Notes under the pieces: generated by a model | What the model was told of the DNA's origin: nothing | Database searches by the model: none | The model's input: the letters and a program-made list of their open reading frames with translations, nothing else | Program-made: the position numbers and the translations under genes | NCBI RefSeq assembly: GCF_014651935.1 | Contig: NZ_BMXV01000001.1 | Span: 620,001-684,000, forward strand | Length of the DNA stretch: 64,000 bases | Source: Marinobacter zhanjiangensis | Lineage (GTDB): Bacteria > Pseudomonadota > Gammaproteobacteria > Pseudomonadales > Oleiphilaceae | Direction: 5' to 3' | Shown here: one piece after another, positions 1 through 13,638 of the stretch | How positions within the stretch are numbered: the stretch's first letter is position 1 | Layout of the letters: every line of letters begins with the position of its first letter

Positions 1-930
<930 letters not shown>

Positions 931-999
931 ATCCTCTGGCCCGCTCCGTAGCGGGCCAGCTGGTTCCTATGAGTGTCTAACTTGAAAAGGCAGTGACTT

Positions 1000-1860
1000 A
1001 TGGCCGTCGGAAAAGAAATACGTAACCAGATCGGAAGCATCAAGAGCACGCAGAAGATCACCTCCGCCATGGAAATGGTGGCGGCGAGCAAGATGCGCAA
1101 GGCTCAGGAACGCATGCAGGCGACGCGCCCGTATGCCGAGAAGATGCGTCAGGTTATTGGGCACATCGCGCTGGCCAACCAGGATTACCGTCACAGCTTC
1201 ATGGTGGAGCGTGAGGTAAACCGGGTTGGTTACATCGTGATTTCCTCTGACCGTGGACTGTGTGGTGGTTTGAACAGCAACCTGTTCAGGAAGCTGGTCC
1301 GTGACATGCGTGACTGGAAAAACAAGGGTGTCGAAGCCGACCTCTGTGCAATCGGTCAGAAAGGCGCCTCGTTTTTCCGCAACTATGGCGGCAATGTTGT
1401 CGCGGCACTGACCCACCTGGGCGACAACCCCAGCGCGGAAAAGCTCATCGGTAACGTCAAGGTGATGCTGGACGCGTTCGAGGAAGGTCGCATCGACCGG
1501 CTGTACGTGGTGCACAACGAGTTTGTGAACACCATGACCCAACAGCCGTCTGTGGAACAGCTGCTGCCCCTGCCGCCCAGCGAAGACGAAGAGATCAGAA
1601 ATCAGTGGGATTATCTCTACGAGCCGGCTGCGGCAACCATCCTGGATGGACTCCTGCCACGCTATATCGAATCCCAGGTATACCAGGGCGTGGTGGAAAA
1701 CCTGGCCTGCGAGCAAGCGGCCCGGATGATTGCCATGAAGAGTGCGACTGACAACGCAGGCGACATCATCGATGACCTGCAGCTGGCCTACAACAAGGCC
1801 CGTCAGGCAGCCATCACCCAGGAAATTTCGGAGATTGTGAGCGGCGCGGCTTCGGTCTGA
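1000..1860 (+). CDS. atpG: ATP synthase F1 subunit gamma
   Basis: This 286-residue protein is the central rotor shaft of F1, coupling c-ring rotation to catalysis in the alpha/beta hexamer. The N-terminal helix ([20 protein letters not shown] then [16 protein letters not shown]) and the C-terminal helix ([20 protein letters not shown]) that form the coiled-coil shaft are both present, as is the [10 protein letters not shown] segment. Length matches the bacterial family. The ATG at 1000 is preceded by an AAGG ribosome site and lies between atpA and atpD. There is nothing unusual in the sequence. Confidence 0.98.
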   Translation: MAVGKEIRNQIGSIKSTQKITSAMEMVAASKMRKAQERMQATRPYAEKMRQVIGHIALANQDYRHSFMVEREVNRVGYIVISSDRGLCGGLNSNLFRKLVRDMRDWKNKGVEADLCAIGQKGASFFRNYGGNVVAALTHLGDNPSAEKLIGNVKVMLDAFEEGRIDRLYVVHNEFVNTMTQQPSVEQLLPLPPSEDEEIRNQWDYLYEPAAATILDGLLPRYIESQVYQGVVENLACEQAARMIAMKSATDNAGDIIDDLQLAYNKARQAAITQEISEIVSGAASV

Positions 1861-1897
1861 TGCAGATCATGATCCAACTGGTTTTGAAGACTATTGA

Positions 1898-3310
<1,413 letters not shown>

Positions 3311-3350
3311 GTCACCTTCCCTTCGCTGACCGACCTGAGAGGCAACTGAG

Positions 3351-3773
3351 ATGGCTATGACCGTACATTGTGACGTCGTAAGTGCCGAGGAAAAAATCTA
3401 CTCCGGTCTGGTGGAAATGTTGATTGCCACCGGTTCCGAGGGCGAACTGGGCATCAAGCCTGGTCACGCCCCGCTGCTGACTGCTCTGAAGCCCGGCCCG
3501 GTCCGGATTCTGAAGCAGGGCGGCGAAGAAGAGATCCTCTATGTCTCTGGTGGCTACCTGGAGGTTCAGCCCTCCATCGTCACCCTGCTGGCCGACACCG
3601 CTGTCCGGGCCAAGGACGTGGATGAAGCCGCAGCGCTGGAAGCCCAGCGGGAGGCCGAGAAGGCACTGGTAAACAAGACCGGTGAGTTCGAGTACTCCAG
3701 GGCCGCTGCCGAACTGGCAGAAGCCGTGGCACAGCTCCGCACCCTGCAGAAACTGCGCAACAAGGTGCGTTAA
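3351..3773 (+). CDS. atpC: ATP synthase F1 subunit epsilon
   Basis: This 140-residue protein is the central-stalk subunit that, with gamma, contacts the c-ring and can inhibit ATP hydrolysis through its C-terminal helices. The N-terminal beta-sandwich carries [22 protein letters not shown], and the C-terminal alpha-hairpin contains the Ala/Glu-rich run ending in [12 protein letters not shown]. It is the last gene of the atp operon, 40 nt after atpD. A second possible start two codons in (ATG at 3357) cannot be excluded, but GAGAGG is better spaced for 3351. Confidence 0.97.
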   Translation: MAMTVHCDVVSAEEKIYSGLVEMLIATGSEGELGIKPGHAPLLTALKPGPVRILKQGGEEEILYVSGGYLEVQPSIVTLLADTAVRAKDVDEAAALEAQREAEKALVNKTGEFEYSRAAAELAEAVAQLRTLQKLRNKVR

Positions 3774-3801
3774 GCAGTTTCTGTGGAATGTGTGCTCACC
3801 G

Positions 3802-3875
3802 AAGCCGCATCCCGACTGGTGGCGCTATCAGATTCCAGGTCTGGCAAGCGTTATCATGAGGGTTGCGGCTTTTTT
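3802..3875 (+). terminator. candidate terminator after atp operon
   Basis: AAGCCGCA near 3802-3809 is complementary to TGCGGCTT at 3864-3871, which is followed directly by a run of T. The loop of about 54 nt is longer than usual for an intrinsic terminator, so this is a moderate candidate. It sits between atpC and the separately transcribed glmU. Confidence 0.45.
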
Positions 3876-3934
3876 GTTGAAAAAAGTCTCCGATAAGGGG
3901 ATTCCATATCTACCCGAGGAATCAGGAACCGGCC

Positions 3935-5305
3935 ATGACAGCCCCCCTCCACGTCATCATCCTGGCCGCCGGTCAGGGCTCCCGCATGAAATCCTCGCTA
4001 CCGAAGGTACTCCACAAGGTGGCCGGAAAGTCCATGCTGCACCATGTTATGGATACCGCCCGCCGTCTTGGCGCAGACGGAATTCACGGTGTCATCGGGC
4101 ACGGTGCGGATCAGGTAAGGGCGGTTACCCCGGCGGATGACGTTGCCTGGGCTCTGCAGGAACAGCAGTTAGGTACCGGACACGCGGTGGCCCAGGCGTT
4201 ACCCGCGGTTCCGGACGGTGTAGTGGTGCTTGTGCTGTATGGCGACGTGCCCCTGATCAACCCGGAAACCCTGGTGGCACTGGTGTCGCGGGTCAACGAC
4301 CAGAGCCTTGGTCTGCTGACCGTGGACCTCGACAACCCGGATGGCTATGGCCGGATCCTCCGCAATGAACATGGCCAGGTGACCGCCATTGTCGAGCAGA
4401 AGGATGCGACCGATTCGCAGAAGGCGATCCGGGAAGTAAACACCGGCATACTCGCGGTCTCCTCCGATCACCTCAAGCGGTGGTTGCCGGAACTGTCCAA
4501 CAGCAATGCCCAGGGTGAATACTACCTGACCGACATCATCGCCATGGCGTCGGACGAGGGGCTGAGCATCGAAGTCGCCCAGCCGAGCCATGAAGAAGAA
4601 GTCCAGGGCGTGAACAACCGTGTGCAACTGGCCGAACTGGAGCGCTGGTACCAGCAATGCGAAGCGCAGCGCCTGATGACCGAGGGGGCAACCCTGGCGG
4701 ATCCGGCCCGGGTGGATGTCAGGGGCAACCTGACCATCGGTCAGGACGTGCTGATCGACGTGAACGTGGTGTTCGAGGGCAACGTGACGCTCGGCAACCA
4801 TGTGTCTATCGGACCCAATTGCGTGATCCGCGATGCTGATCTTGCGGATGATGTTACCGTAGAGGCCAACTCGATAATCGACGGGGCGGTGGTCGCGGAG
4901 CGGTGTCAGGTCGGCCCCTTTGCCCGTCTGCGCCCGGGCACTCGTCTTGCCCGCTCCGCCAAGGTGGGCAATTTCGTGGAAACCAAGAAAGCCGACGTGG
5001 GCGAAGGCAGCAAGATCAACCACCTGAGTTACGTGGGCGATGCCACCTTGGGTCGTAATGTGAATGTAGGTGCGGGTACCATTACCTGTAACTATGATGG
5101 GGTGAATAAATTTCAGACGGTGTTGGGTGACAATGTCTTCGTGGGCTCCAATACCGCTCTCGTGGCACCGGTGACCGTGGATAATGACGCCGTGATTGGT
5201 GCGGGCTCTACCATTACCGCCCATGTTGATAAAAAGGACCTGGCGGTTGCTCGCAGCCGCCAGCGCAATATCAAGGGCTGGAAACGGCCGGAAAAGAAAG
5301 ACTGA
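3935..5305 (+). CDS. glmU: bifunctional N-acetylglucosamine-1-phosphate uridyltransferase / glucosamine-1-phosphate acetyltransferase
   Basis: GlmU makes UDP-GlcNAc for peptidoglycan and lipopolysaccharide in two steps: acetylation of glucosamine-1-phosphate and uridyl transfer. The N-terminal nucleotidyltransferase half begins with [18 protein letters not shown] and contains LYGDVPLI and EYYLTDI. The C-terminal half is a left-handed beta-helix of hexapeptide repeats with [27 protein letters not shown] and the [11 protein letters not shown] acetyltransferase motif. The length of 456 residues is typical. An AGGAA site precedes the ATG at 3935, and glmS follows 26 nt downstream, so the two amino-sugar genes are probably co-transcribed. 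Confidence 0.98.
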   Translation: MTAPLHVIILAAGQGSRMKSSLPKVLHKVAGKSMLHHVMDTARRLGADGIHGVIGHGADQVRAVTPADDVAWALQEQQLGTGHAVAQALPAVPDGVVVLVLYGDVPLINPETLVALVSRVNDQSLGLLTVDLDNPDGYGRILRNEHGQVTAIVEQKDATDSQKAIREVNTGILAVSSDHLKRWLPELSNSNAQGEYYLTDIIAMASDEGLSIEVAQPSHEEEVQGVNNRVQLAELERWYQQCEAQRLMTEGATLADPARVDVRGNLTIGQDVLIDVNVVFEGNVTLGNHVSIGPNCVIRDADLADDVTVEANSIIDGAVVAERCQVGPFARLRPGTRLARSAKVGNFVETKKADVGEGSKINHLSYVGDATLGRNVNVGAGTITCNYDGVNKFQTVLGDNVFVGSNTALVAPVTVDNDAVIGAGSTITAHVDKKDLAVARSRQRNIKGWKRPEKKD

Positions 5306-5331
5306 CCCACGGGCAACAGGACGGAAGCAAT

Positions 5332-7164
5332 ATGTGTGGCATTGTTGGAGCAGTTTCCCAGAGGGATGTGGAAGGCATACTGATGGAAGGCCTGAGGCGC
5401 CTGGAGTACCGGGGCTATGATTCCGCTGGCCTGGCCATCCTGGACAGCCGTGGCCAGCTCAACCGGGCCCGTGAGCTGGGCAAGGTTGCAGCCCTGGCTG
5501 ATGCAGTGGCCGCGCAACCGGCGCCGGGTAACGTCGGTATCGCTCATACACGCTGGGCAACCCATGGTGAGCCTTCCCAGGTCAATGCCCACCCCCACAT
5601 GTCCGGGGAACGCCTGGCCGTGGTCCACAATGGCATTATCGAGAACTATCAGGAGTTGCGTGACGCACTGCGGGCAGAGGGCTACGAGTTTACCTCCCAG
5701 ACCGACACCGAAGTCGTCGCCCACCTGATCGAAAAGCACTACCGCAAGGGAGAAGGCCTGTTCAGCGCCGTTCGCGCCGCTATCAGTCAGGTGCGTGGTG
5801 CCTTTGCCCTGGCCGTGCTCCATGCCGATGAGCCCGACCACCTGGTGGCCTGCCGGGAAGGCAGCCCGCTGGTGGTCGGTGTGGGTATCGGCGAGAATTT
5901 CGCCGCCTCGGATCAGCTGGCCCTGCTCCCGGTTACCGACCGCTTCATGTTCCTGGAGGAAGGCGACATTGCCGATATCCGCCAGGACCGAGTCGACATC
6001 ATCGACCGGGAAGGCCAGACGGTGGAGCGGGAAGTCACCCGCTTTGAACATGGCCACGACGCTGCCGACAAGGGCGAATACCGCCATTACATGCTCAAGG
6101 AAATCTACGAGCAGCCAGCGGTCATCAAGGCCACCATGGAAGGCCGCATCACCGACAGCCGTGTGCTGGAACAGGCCTTGGGTACCGAAGCCGGCAAGCT
6201 GCTGGAGGATGTTCGCCACGTGCAGATCATCGCCTGTGGCACCAGCTACCACGCCGGCATGGTGGCCCGATACTGGATCGAGGAGCTCGCCGGTGTGCCC
6301 TGTTCCGTGGAAGTGGCGTCGGAATTTCGCTACCGCAAGCACGTGATCCAGCCGGATACCCTGTTCCTGTGTATCTCCCAGTCCGGCGAGACCGCCGACA
6401 CCCTGGCCGCCCTGCGCCAGGCCAAAAAGGCCGGTTTCCGTGCCGCCCTGGCCATCTGCAACGTGGCGGGCAGCTCGCTGGTACGGGAATCCGACCTGGT
6501 GGTGATGACCCAGGCCGGTCCGGAAATCGGTGTCGCTTCCACCAAGGCTTTCACCACCCAGCTTACCGCCCTGCTCCTGTTCACCCTGGCCCTGGCCCGC
6601 CACAACGGCCTGCCGGAAGAAAAGGAAGCGGAAATTGTCCAGGCCCTGCGTAAGGTGCCTGGCCAGGTAGCGGACGTGCTGGCCCTCGATGGCGACATCG
6701 CCGAGCTCAGCGAAGCCTTTGTGGACAAGCACCACAGCCTGTTCCTGGGCCGCGGCTCCCAGTTCCCGGTGGCCCTGGAAGGCGCCCTCAAGCTCAAGGA
6801 AATTTCCTACATCCATGCCGAAGCCTACCCGGCAGGCGAATTAAAACACGGTCCCCTGGCCCTGGTGGACAGCGAAATGCCGGTGGTCACCGTGGCCCCC
6901 AACAACGACCTGGTGGAAAAACTCAAGTCCAACCTGGAAGAGGTCCGCGCCCGCGGCGGCGAGCTATTCGTTTTCGCTGACCGCGACGCCGGCGTAACTG
7001 CCGAGGACGGCATCCACGTCATGCAGATCCCGTCGGTACACCCCATCACCGCACCCATTGTATTTACCGTGCCGCTGCAGCTGCTGGCGTACCATGTGGC
7101 GGTGCTCAAGGGCACGGATGTGGACCAGCCGCGGAATCTGGCGAAAAGTGTGACGGTGGAGTAA
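5332..7164 (+). CDS. glmS: glutamine--fructose-6-phosphate aminotransferase (isomerizing)
   Basis: GlmS commits fructose-6-phosphate to amino-sugar synthesis using glutamine as nitrogen donor. The protein has 610 residues. The N-terminal Ntn glutaminase starts MCGIVGA, with Cys2 as nucleophile after Met removal, and is followed by [11 protein letters not shown] and [19 protein letters not shown]. Two SIS isomerase domains follow ([22 protein letters not shown]), ending in the conserved [13 protein letters not shown] tail. The 3' end of glmS is the classical attTn7 target region in bacteria, which is relevant because an accessory cluster begins just downstream. Confidence 0.98.
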   Translation: MCGIVGAVSQRDVEGILMEGLRRLEYRGYDSAGLAILDSRGQLNRARELGKVAALADAVAAQPAPGNVGIAHTRWATHGEPSQVNAHPHMSGERLAVVHNGIIENYQELRDALRAEGYEFTSQTDTEVVAHLIEKHYRKGEGLFSAVRAAISQVRGAFALAVLHADEPDHLVACREGSPLVVGVGIGENFAASDQLALLPVTDRFMFLEEGDIADIRQDRVDIIDREGQTVEREVTRFEHGHDAADKGEYRHYMLKEIYEQPAVIKATMEGRITDSRVLEQALGTEAGKLLEDVRHVQIIACGTSYHAGMVARYWIEELAGVPCSVEVASEFRYRKHVIQPDTLFLCISQSGETADTLAALRQAKKAGFRAALAICNVAGSSLVRESDLVVMTQAGPEIGVASTKAFTTQLTALLLFTLALARHNGLPEEKEAEIVQALRKVPGQVADVLALDGDIAELSEAFVDKHHSLFLGRGSQFPVALEGALKLKEISYIHAEAYPAGELKHGPLALVDSEMPVVTVAPNNDLVEKLKSNLEEVRARGGELFVFADRDAGVTAEDGIHVMQIPSVHPITAPIVFTVPLQLLAYHVAVLKGTDVDQPRNLAKSVTVE

Positions 7165-7553
7165 GTCTTCCAACGAACGTTCTGAAGCAAAACTGATACG
7201 TTCCTGTCTGGATCGATATGCAAAGGAAACGGCGTTTTTCTTTGCATATGACAGGTCACGTGTCTAGAAAATTGAAAAATCCAGGCATTCTCCAGGCAAT
7301 CAGCTCCGGCCACGTCGCCTTAATTAACTGCTTCAGCACCGTAACCAGCTTTGCGCCCCCACTTTGTTTCACTCCCTGTCGTCAGTGAGCTCATCCAACA
7401 GTTTCTTGCCCAGCCGTTTTACCTGCGACTACACTTTGATTTCCGCAACTTATCTTTGCCAGGCACCTGTCGATGGATTTGCCATCGATCGCGCTGGATA
7501 GCGGATCAGTATTTTACGGATGCGTAAAAAGTAAACCTGGAGGGTGGGGGACC
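7165..7553. other. AT-richer spacer between glmS and the complex I-like cluster
   Basis: This stretch of about 390 nt has no convincing gene and is visibly richer in A and T than both flanks. It contains a strong hairpin: ATATGCAAAG at 7216-7225 pairs with CTTTGCATAT at 7240-7249, and flanking CCTGTC/GACAGG extends it to about 7203-7255. It could end glmS transcription although no T-run follows. A smaller inverted repeat, TCGATGG/CCATCGA at 7470-7488, lies about 65 nt before the nuoA-like start and could be an operator. No Tn7-like end sequence was recognised. Confidence 0.6.
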
Positions 7554-7912
7554 ATGAGCGCTACGCAACATTACGTTCTATTGCTGGGGATAGCGCTTGG
7601 CACCGTGGGTGTGGTTCTGAGCCTTTATTGCCTTGCCCGAAGCCTGGGCCTGACACAAAAGGAGCCAGGCAAGGATGTGCCGGCGAGCTCCGGGGTACTG
7701 TCGCGGGACCCGGTATGGGGGCGCTATCACGCCCGTTACTACGGATACGCGTTGCTGTTTCTGGCCTTTGATATGGAGATGGCTTTCATGTACCCGTGGG
7801 CGGTCGTGTACAAGGAAGTAGGGTTGGTTGCTCTGCTTGATATGGGCGTGTTTCTTGCCATTCTCTTTCTCGGCCTGTTGTATGGATGGAGTCAGGGGGC
7901 CCTGAGGCGCCA

Positions 7913-7916
<4 letters not shown>
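7554..7916 (+). CDS. NuoA-like membrane subunit of complex I-like cluster
   Basis: This is a 120-residue homologue of NADH-quinone oxidoreductase subunit A (mitochondrial ND3). It has three predicted membrane helices. The signature after the first loop, [27 protein letters not shown], matches the NuoA FDVE...FLFPWAV motif and keeps the acidic residues D73 and E75. The loop that in canonical NuoA reads PYESG reads PASSG here. An ATG at 7554 with GGAGGG 8-9 nt upstream is preferred over an upstream in-frame ATG at 7473 that has no ribosome site. It is the first gene of an eight-gene array whose neighbours overlap by 1-4 nt, and its stop overlaps the next start as ATGA. The function is not NADH oxidation as such, because no NADH module is encoded. 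Confidence 0.9.
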
Positions 7917-9987
<2,071 letters not shown>

Positions 9988-9991
<4 letters not shown>

Positions 9992-10884
9992 CCGTCGCTA
10001 TCGTTTTGCTCGCGTTGCTTGGCGGCGCCTGGCTGCTTGCCGTGATCGAGGGCTGGGTGACAACCGGTCGCCTGCGTCCGGGCGCGCCAATGCTCAGTGG
10101 CCTGGCGTACCTCGGTCGTGAATCCATTGTGCCGCGCTCGCCCGACCGGGTCTTTTTCGAGGCGGCGCCGGTGCTGCTTCTGGTAGTCGCAGTGCTTGGC
10201 GCGGCGGTGCTCCCGCTGGCGCCGGACCTGATCATCGCGGATCTGGGCACCGGTGCACTGTTCGTCAACGCCGCCCTGGCCTACGTGCTGGTCGCGCTGA
10301 TCATGGCGGGCTGGGGGCCGGATGGCGCCTACGCGATGATCGGGGGCTGGCGTTTTCTCGGTCAGCTTATCGCCTATTCCATGCTGATTGTCATGCCGAT
10401 CACGGCTGTGGCCATGCGCGCTGAGTCCCTGGTGAACACCGCGATCGTTGGCTCCCAGACCAGCTTGTGGAACATCGTCTACCAGCCGCTGGGTTTCGTG
10501 CTGTTTATCATCGCCGCCATGGCGCTTGCCTTCCGCTCGCCGTTCGATCTGCCCACTGCGGAGGGGGAACTTGCCGGAGGTGTGGACGCCGAATACACCG
10601 GCGTGCGCCTGGCGGTTCTGCGCCTGGCGCGCCTGATGCTTGTGGTCACGCTGGCTTCCGCGGCGACGGTGTTTTACCTCGGCGGCTGGCACGGGCCGCT
10701 GCTGCCGCCCTGGGCCTGGAGCCTTATCAAAACCCTAGCCGTAGCCGTATTGATGCTCCTGGCCGGTCGTTATCTGCCGCGCATTCGTGAGGCGGATCTG
10801 ATGAGGTGGTGCTGGACTCTGGGGATTCCCCTGGCACTGCTGAATATCATTATTGTCGGTGTACTGATACTGGTGGTTCCATAA
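9988..10884 (+). CDS. NuoH-like membrane subunit of complex I-like cluster
   Basis: This 298-residue, eight-helix-type homologue of NuoH (ND1) is the subunit that forms the floor of the quinone chamber in complex I. The best-conserved part is [35 protein letters not shown] (residues about 181-213), equivalent to [24 protein letters not shown], keeping E192, E194 and E202. Differences stand out. The first-loop quinone region (canonical ERR...RYGPNRVG) is shortened and divergent, and the conserved Glu in the SYE motif reads AYS at residue 131. The start is GTG at 9988 with GGGAGG 7 nt upstream, overlapping the fusion-gene stop by 4 nt (GTGA). Confidence 0.88.
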
Positions 10885-11420
10885 TGTACGCACAGGCGTT
10901 TTTCGTTGCCGTTTTCGGGCTGGCCGCCATCGGCTTTGGCGTGGTGGTGTTCCGCACATCGTCCATGGTTCGCTCCGCGCTGGCGCTGTTGTTTTCGCAG
11001 ACGGCCGTTGGCTGCATGTTTCTGGCGATGCAGACCGAGTTTCTGGGTGTGCTGCAGATCATGATGATGGCCACGGAGATGAGCATTATGGCCATCTTCA
11101 TGGTGATGTTCATGATGGATCCCGGTGGTCTCGGCGGCATGGACATGAGCCACCAGAAGCGCTTTTCCATTGGTGCCGGAGTGAGTGCTGCCGCTGTTGC
11201 CATTGCCGTTGCACTGCTGTCCGACTGGGGCCCCGTGGCGGAGCAGGTAGCGGACGCGGAAGCACAGACACGGGCGCTGGGCATGGAGCTGCTCGGGCGC
11301 TCGATGATGATCTTCGAAACCGCCGGCATCACTATCCTGACCGCGATGATCGCGGCCACGGCGGTGGCAATCCCGGTGCAGAACCTGGCGAGTAAAGACG
11401 ACAAGGAGGCATCGGAATGA
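10884..11420 (+). CDS. NuoJ-like membrane subunit of complex I-like cluster
   Basis: This 178-residue hydrophobic protein matches NuoJ (ND6) in topology, size and position. Helices cover about residues 1-22, 28-48, 53-78, 94-112 and 140-165. The segment with FLGVLQIMMMATEMSIMAIFMVMFM corresponds to the third helix of NuoJ, which contains the pi-bulge implicated in coupling. Its Met-richness, with MMM, MVMFMM and MDMSHQ just after, is unusual. The start at 10884 shares one base with the nuoH-like stop (TAATG). An in-frame ATG 26 codons upstream lies inside the previous gene and is rejected. Confidence 0.85.
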   Translation: MYAQAFFVAVFGLAAIGFGVVVFRTSSMVRSALALLFSQTAVGCMFLAMQTEFLGVLQIMMMATEMSIMAIFMVMFMMDPGGLGGMDMSHQKRFSIGAGVSAAAVAIAVALLSDWGPVAEQVADAEAQTRALGMELLGRSMMIFETAGITILTAMIAATAVAIPVQNLASKDDKEASE

Positions 11421-11728
11421 CCGCAGTTCTGATCGTGGCGCTTCTGACCGGTGCCATCCTGTTCGGTATCGGCATCTATGGTGCGCTGTCCCAGACCAAC
11501 CTGGTAATGATCATGATGGGCGTGGAGCTGATGCTGGCGGGCGCAATGGTGAACCTGGTCGCTTTCTGGCGTTTTCTGCATCCTGAAGCCTATTCCGGCC
11601 AGATGTTTGTGCTGGTGGTGATGACCGTGATGGCGCTGGAAATGGCGGTCGGCTTCGGCGTTGCCATCGCACGGTTCCGGGCAAAGGGCTCGGTAGAGAT
11701 GGAAGAGGCGGAGGACCTGAAAGGATGA
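11417..11728 (+). CDS. NuoK-like membrane subunit of complex I-like cluster
   Basis: This 103-residue three-helix protein matches NuoK (ND4L). The two buried glutamates that in E. coli NuoK (E36 and E72) lie in the E-channel are present as E37 (MMGVELMLAGAMVNLVAF) and E75 (VMALEMAVGFGVAIARFR). The start overlaps the nuoJ-like stop by 4 nt, and its own stop overlaps the nuoL-like start by 4 nt, which implies translational coupling. Retention of both acidic residues argues that the proton pathway of the membrane arm is functional. Confidence 0.92.
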   Translation: MTAVLIVALLTGAILFGIGIYGALSQTNLVMIMMGVELMLAGAMVNLVAFWRFLHPEAYSGQMFVLVVMTVMALEMAVGFGVAIARFRAKGSVEMEEAEDLKG

Positions 11729-13623
11729 GTGGAGTGGTCCTGCCGATATTACCGCCGCTGATCGCCGCTCTGGTCGTGTTGATAATGCGCCGGGGTGGAG
11801 CTGCGCTGGCCCTGGTTGGCGCAACGCTCAGCCTGGCGGGAAGCCTCTGGCTCCTGGCCCGGGTCGCTGGTGGCCAGAACGAAACCCTGCTTCTGCCCGG
11901 TCTGCCGGACATGCTGCTGCGACTGGTCGCCGGGTCGCTGACGGCAATGCTGAGCGTGGCGGTGGCGACGGTCGGAACCTTCGTGCTGATATATGCCGTC
12001 GGCTATATGAAGCGAGAGTCCGGTCAGGCGCGCTTTTATGCCGTGATGTCTCTGTTCCTGGCCGCCATGCAGGCGCTGGTGCTGGCTGGTGACTGGGTTC
12101 TGCTGCTGGCGGCCTGGGAGCTGATCGGCCTGTGCAGTTACCTGTTGATCGGCTTCTGGTTTCAGCGGCCCGAAGCAGTGAACGCTGCCAGCCGTGCCTT
12201 CCTCTACACCCGCAGCGCCGATCTCGGGCTTTACGTTGCGGTATTCATGCTTATCGGGTCGTCAGGCACCAGTGAGATTGCCGCCTCCCTCGACGCTGGC
12301 AGTAGCGCATCAACTGCCGCCGGGCTTCTGTTGCTGCTGGCCGCCATGGGCAAGTCAGCGCAGGTTCCCCTGCAGGACTGGCTCATGCGCGCCATGGCGG
12401 GCCCGACACCGGTCTCGGCATTGCTGCACTCGGCCACGCTGGTGGCGGCGGGCGCGATCCTGCTGATCCGGTCGACCCCGCTGCTGACGCCCGAGGTGCT
12501 TTTCGCCGTCGGGCTTGTCGGTGGCATTACCACGGTTGCTGCGGGGATCATTGCTCTTGCCGAGTGTGATCTCAAACGCCTGCTCGCGGCTTCCACGGCC
12601 AGCCAATATGGCCTGATGCTGATTGCGGTCGGCGCCGGGTTCCCGATGGCTGCGTTTTTGCACCTGATCGCCCATGCCGCCATCAAGAGCACTCTGTTTC
12701 TGGCTGCCGGCGACTTCCAGCATGCCCGCGACGGTACCGCTTTTGATCAGCTCGAGGGCGTTGGCCGGGCCAGGCCCTGGGCCTTTGCCGGATTTGCACT
12801 GGCGGCGCTGGCGCTGGCGGGCATCCCGCCGCTGAGCGGATTCTTCTCCAAGGATGCGGTAATTGCCGCCGCCCTGTCCTCGCCAGGCATTGCGTGGCTT
12901 GGCCCGCTGGCACTGGCGGGCACATTGCTGACCGGCGCCTATATGGCCCGGGCTTTGCGCCTGCTATGGCAAGGCTCGGGCGAGACCCGGCCGGTAGACG
13001 GTAGTGCCTGGATGCGCATCGGCATTTGGGGTCTGGTGATCCCGGCCGCTGTCCTGGGTCTGGCCTTTGGTCCCATCGAGGCAATGCTTGATCTGCCGGC
13101 CGCGGAAGCCGAAGGCACTGGCGCCATGCTGTTCGGACTGATCGCCGCGGCGGGTGGCCTGGCGCTGGGCTGGCTGGTACCGGTCCAGCGCCTGCTTGGC
13201 CCTGTCCACCCATGGGCGGAATCGGGGCTGGTGGTTGCGGGAGGGCTGACGGTCTGGATAGGTCGGCCCGCAATGGCCGTTGCCCGGGGGTGTGAACGTT
13301 TGGATGGTCATCTTTATACCGCTGCGCTTCGCGTTGGCCGGGCGGCTCTCATCGTTGCCCGTGGGGGCGAACGCCTGGAACAGGGTCTGTATATGGCCGT
13401 GCTTGTTTCTGGCCGTGCCAGTCTGGCCGTGGCTGATTGGGTGCGGGTGGGGGATGAGCGCCGAATCGACGGCCTGATATTCGCCCTGGTGGCCGGTGTG
13501 CGCGCCCTGGGCGCGCGAGCGCGAACCCTGCAAAGCGGCCTGATCCACCACAGCCTGGCCATCAGCGCCGTAGCCGCCGCCGTGACACTTGTCATCCTGT
13601 TTATGGCTTCATTGAGTTTCTAG
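11725..13623 (+). CDS. NuoL-like antiporter subunit of complex I-like cluster
   Basis: This 632-residue antiporter-like subunit is homologous to NuoL (ND5) and Mrp/DAB-type proteins. Charged residues of the proton channel are kept: E132 (AWELIGLCSYLL), D166 (YTRSADLG), K210 (MGKSAQVPLQDWL), H235 (ALLHSATLVAAG), K284 (CDLKRLLAAST), H313 and H317 with K321 (HLIAHAAIKST), and K376 (GIPPLSGFFSKD). After the core fold, residues about 505-605 form a long amphipathic stretch containing a tandem 25-residue repeat and LQSGLIHH, then a last membrane helix. This fits the lateral helix that straps the membrane arm. The next gene starts 15 nt after the stop. Confidence 0.93.
   Translation: MSGVVLPILPPLIAALVVLIMRRGGAALALVGATLSLAGSLWLLARVAGGQNETLLLPGLPDMLLRLVAGSLTAMLSVAVATVGTFVLIYAVGYMKRESGQARFYAVMSLFLAAMQALVLAGDWVLLLAAWELIGLCSYLLIGFWFQRPEAVNAASRAFLYTRSADLGLYVAVFMLIGSSGTSEIAASLDAGSSASTAAGLLLLLAAMGKSAQVPLQDWLMRAMAGPTPVSALLHSATLVAAGAILLIRSTPLLTPEVLFAVGLVGGITTVAAGIIALAECDLKRLLAASTASQYGLMLIAVGAGFPMAAFLHLIAHAAIKSTLFLAAGDFQHARDGTAFDQLEGVGRARPWAFAGFALAALALAGIPPLSGFFSKDAVIAAALSSPGIAWLGPLALAGTLLTGAYMARALRLLWQGSGETRPVDGSAWMRIGIWGLVIPAAVLGLAFGPIEAMLDLPAAEAEGTGAMLFGLIAAAGGLALGWLVPVQRLLGPVHPWAESGLVVAGGLTVWIGRPAMAVARGCERLDGHLYTAALRVGRAALIVARGGERLEQGLYMAVLVSGRASLAVADWVRVGDERRIDGLIFALVAGVRALGARARTLQSGLIHHSLAISAVAAAVTLVILFMASLSF
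13282..13431 (+). repeat. tandem 75-nt repeat encoding the lateral-helix region of the NuoL-like protein
   Basis: Bases 13282-13356 and 13357-13431 encode two adjacent 25-residue units that share about 15 residues (pattern ARG.ERL...LY.A.L..GRA.L.V). A weaker third copy (ADWVRVGDERRIDGLIFALVAG) follows. The units lie in the predicted lateral helix. Confidence 0.75.
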
Positions 13624-13638
13624 AGGAAACCCGTACTC

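Noticed and set aside
4199..5224. A 341-codon antisense reading under glmU
   Set aside because: It is a shadow of glmU with His/Gln/Arg-rich low-information sequence.
5113..6816. A 567-codon open reading on the minus strand under glmU/glmS
   Set aside because: It is antisense to two certain genes, has no family resemblance and arises from high GC at third positions.
7165..7553. Tn7-type element downstream of glmS
   Set aside because: No transposase genes or recognisable Tn7 end repeats are visible on either side.
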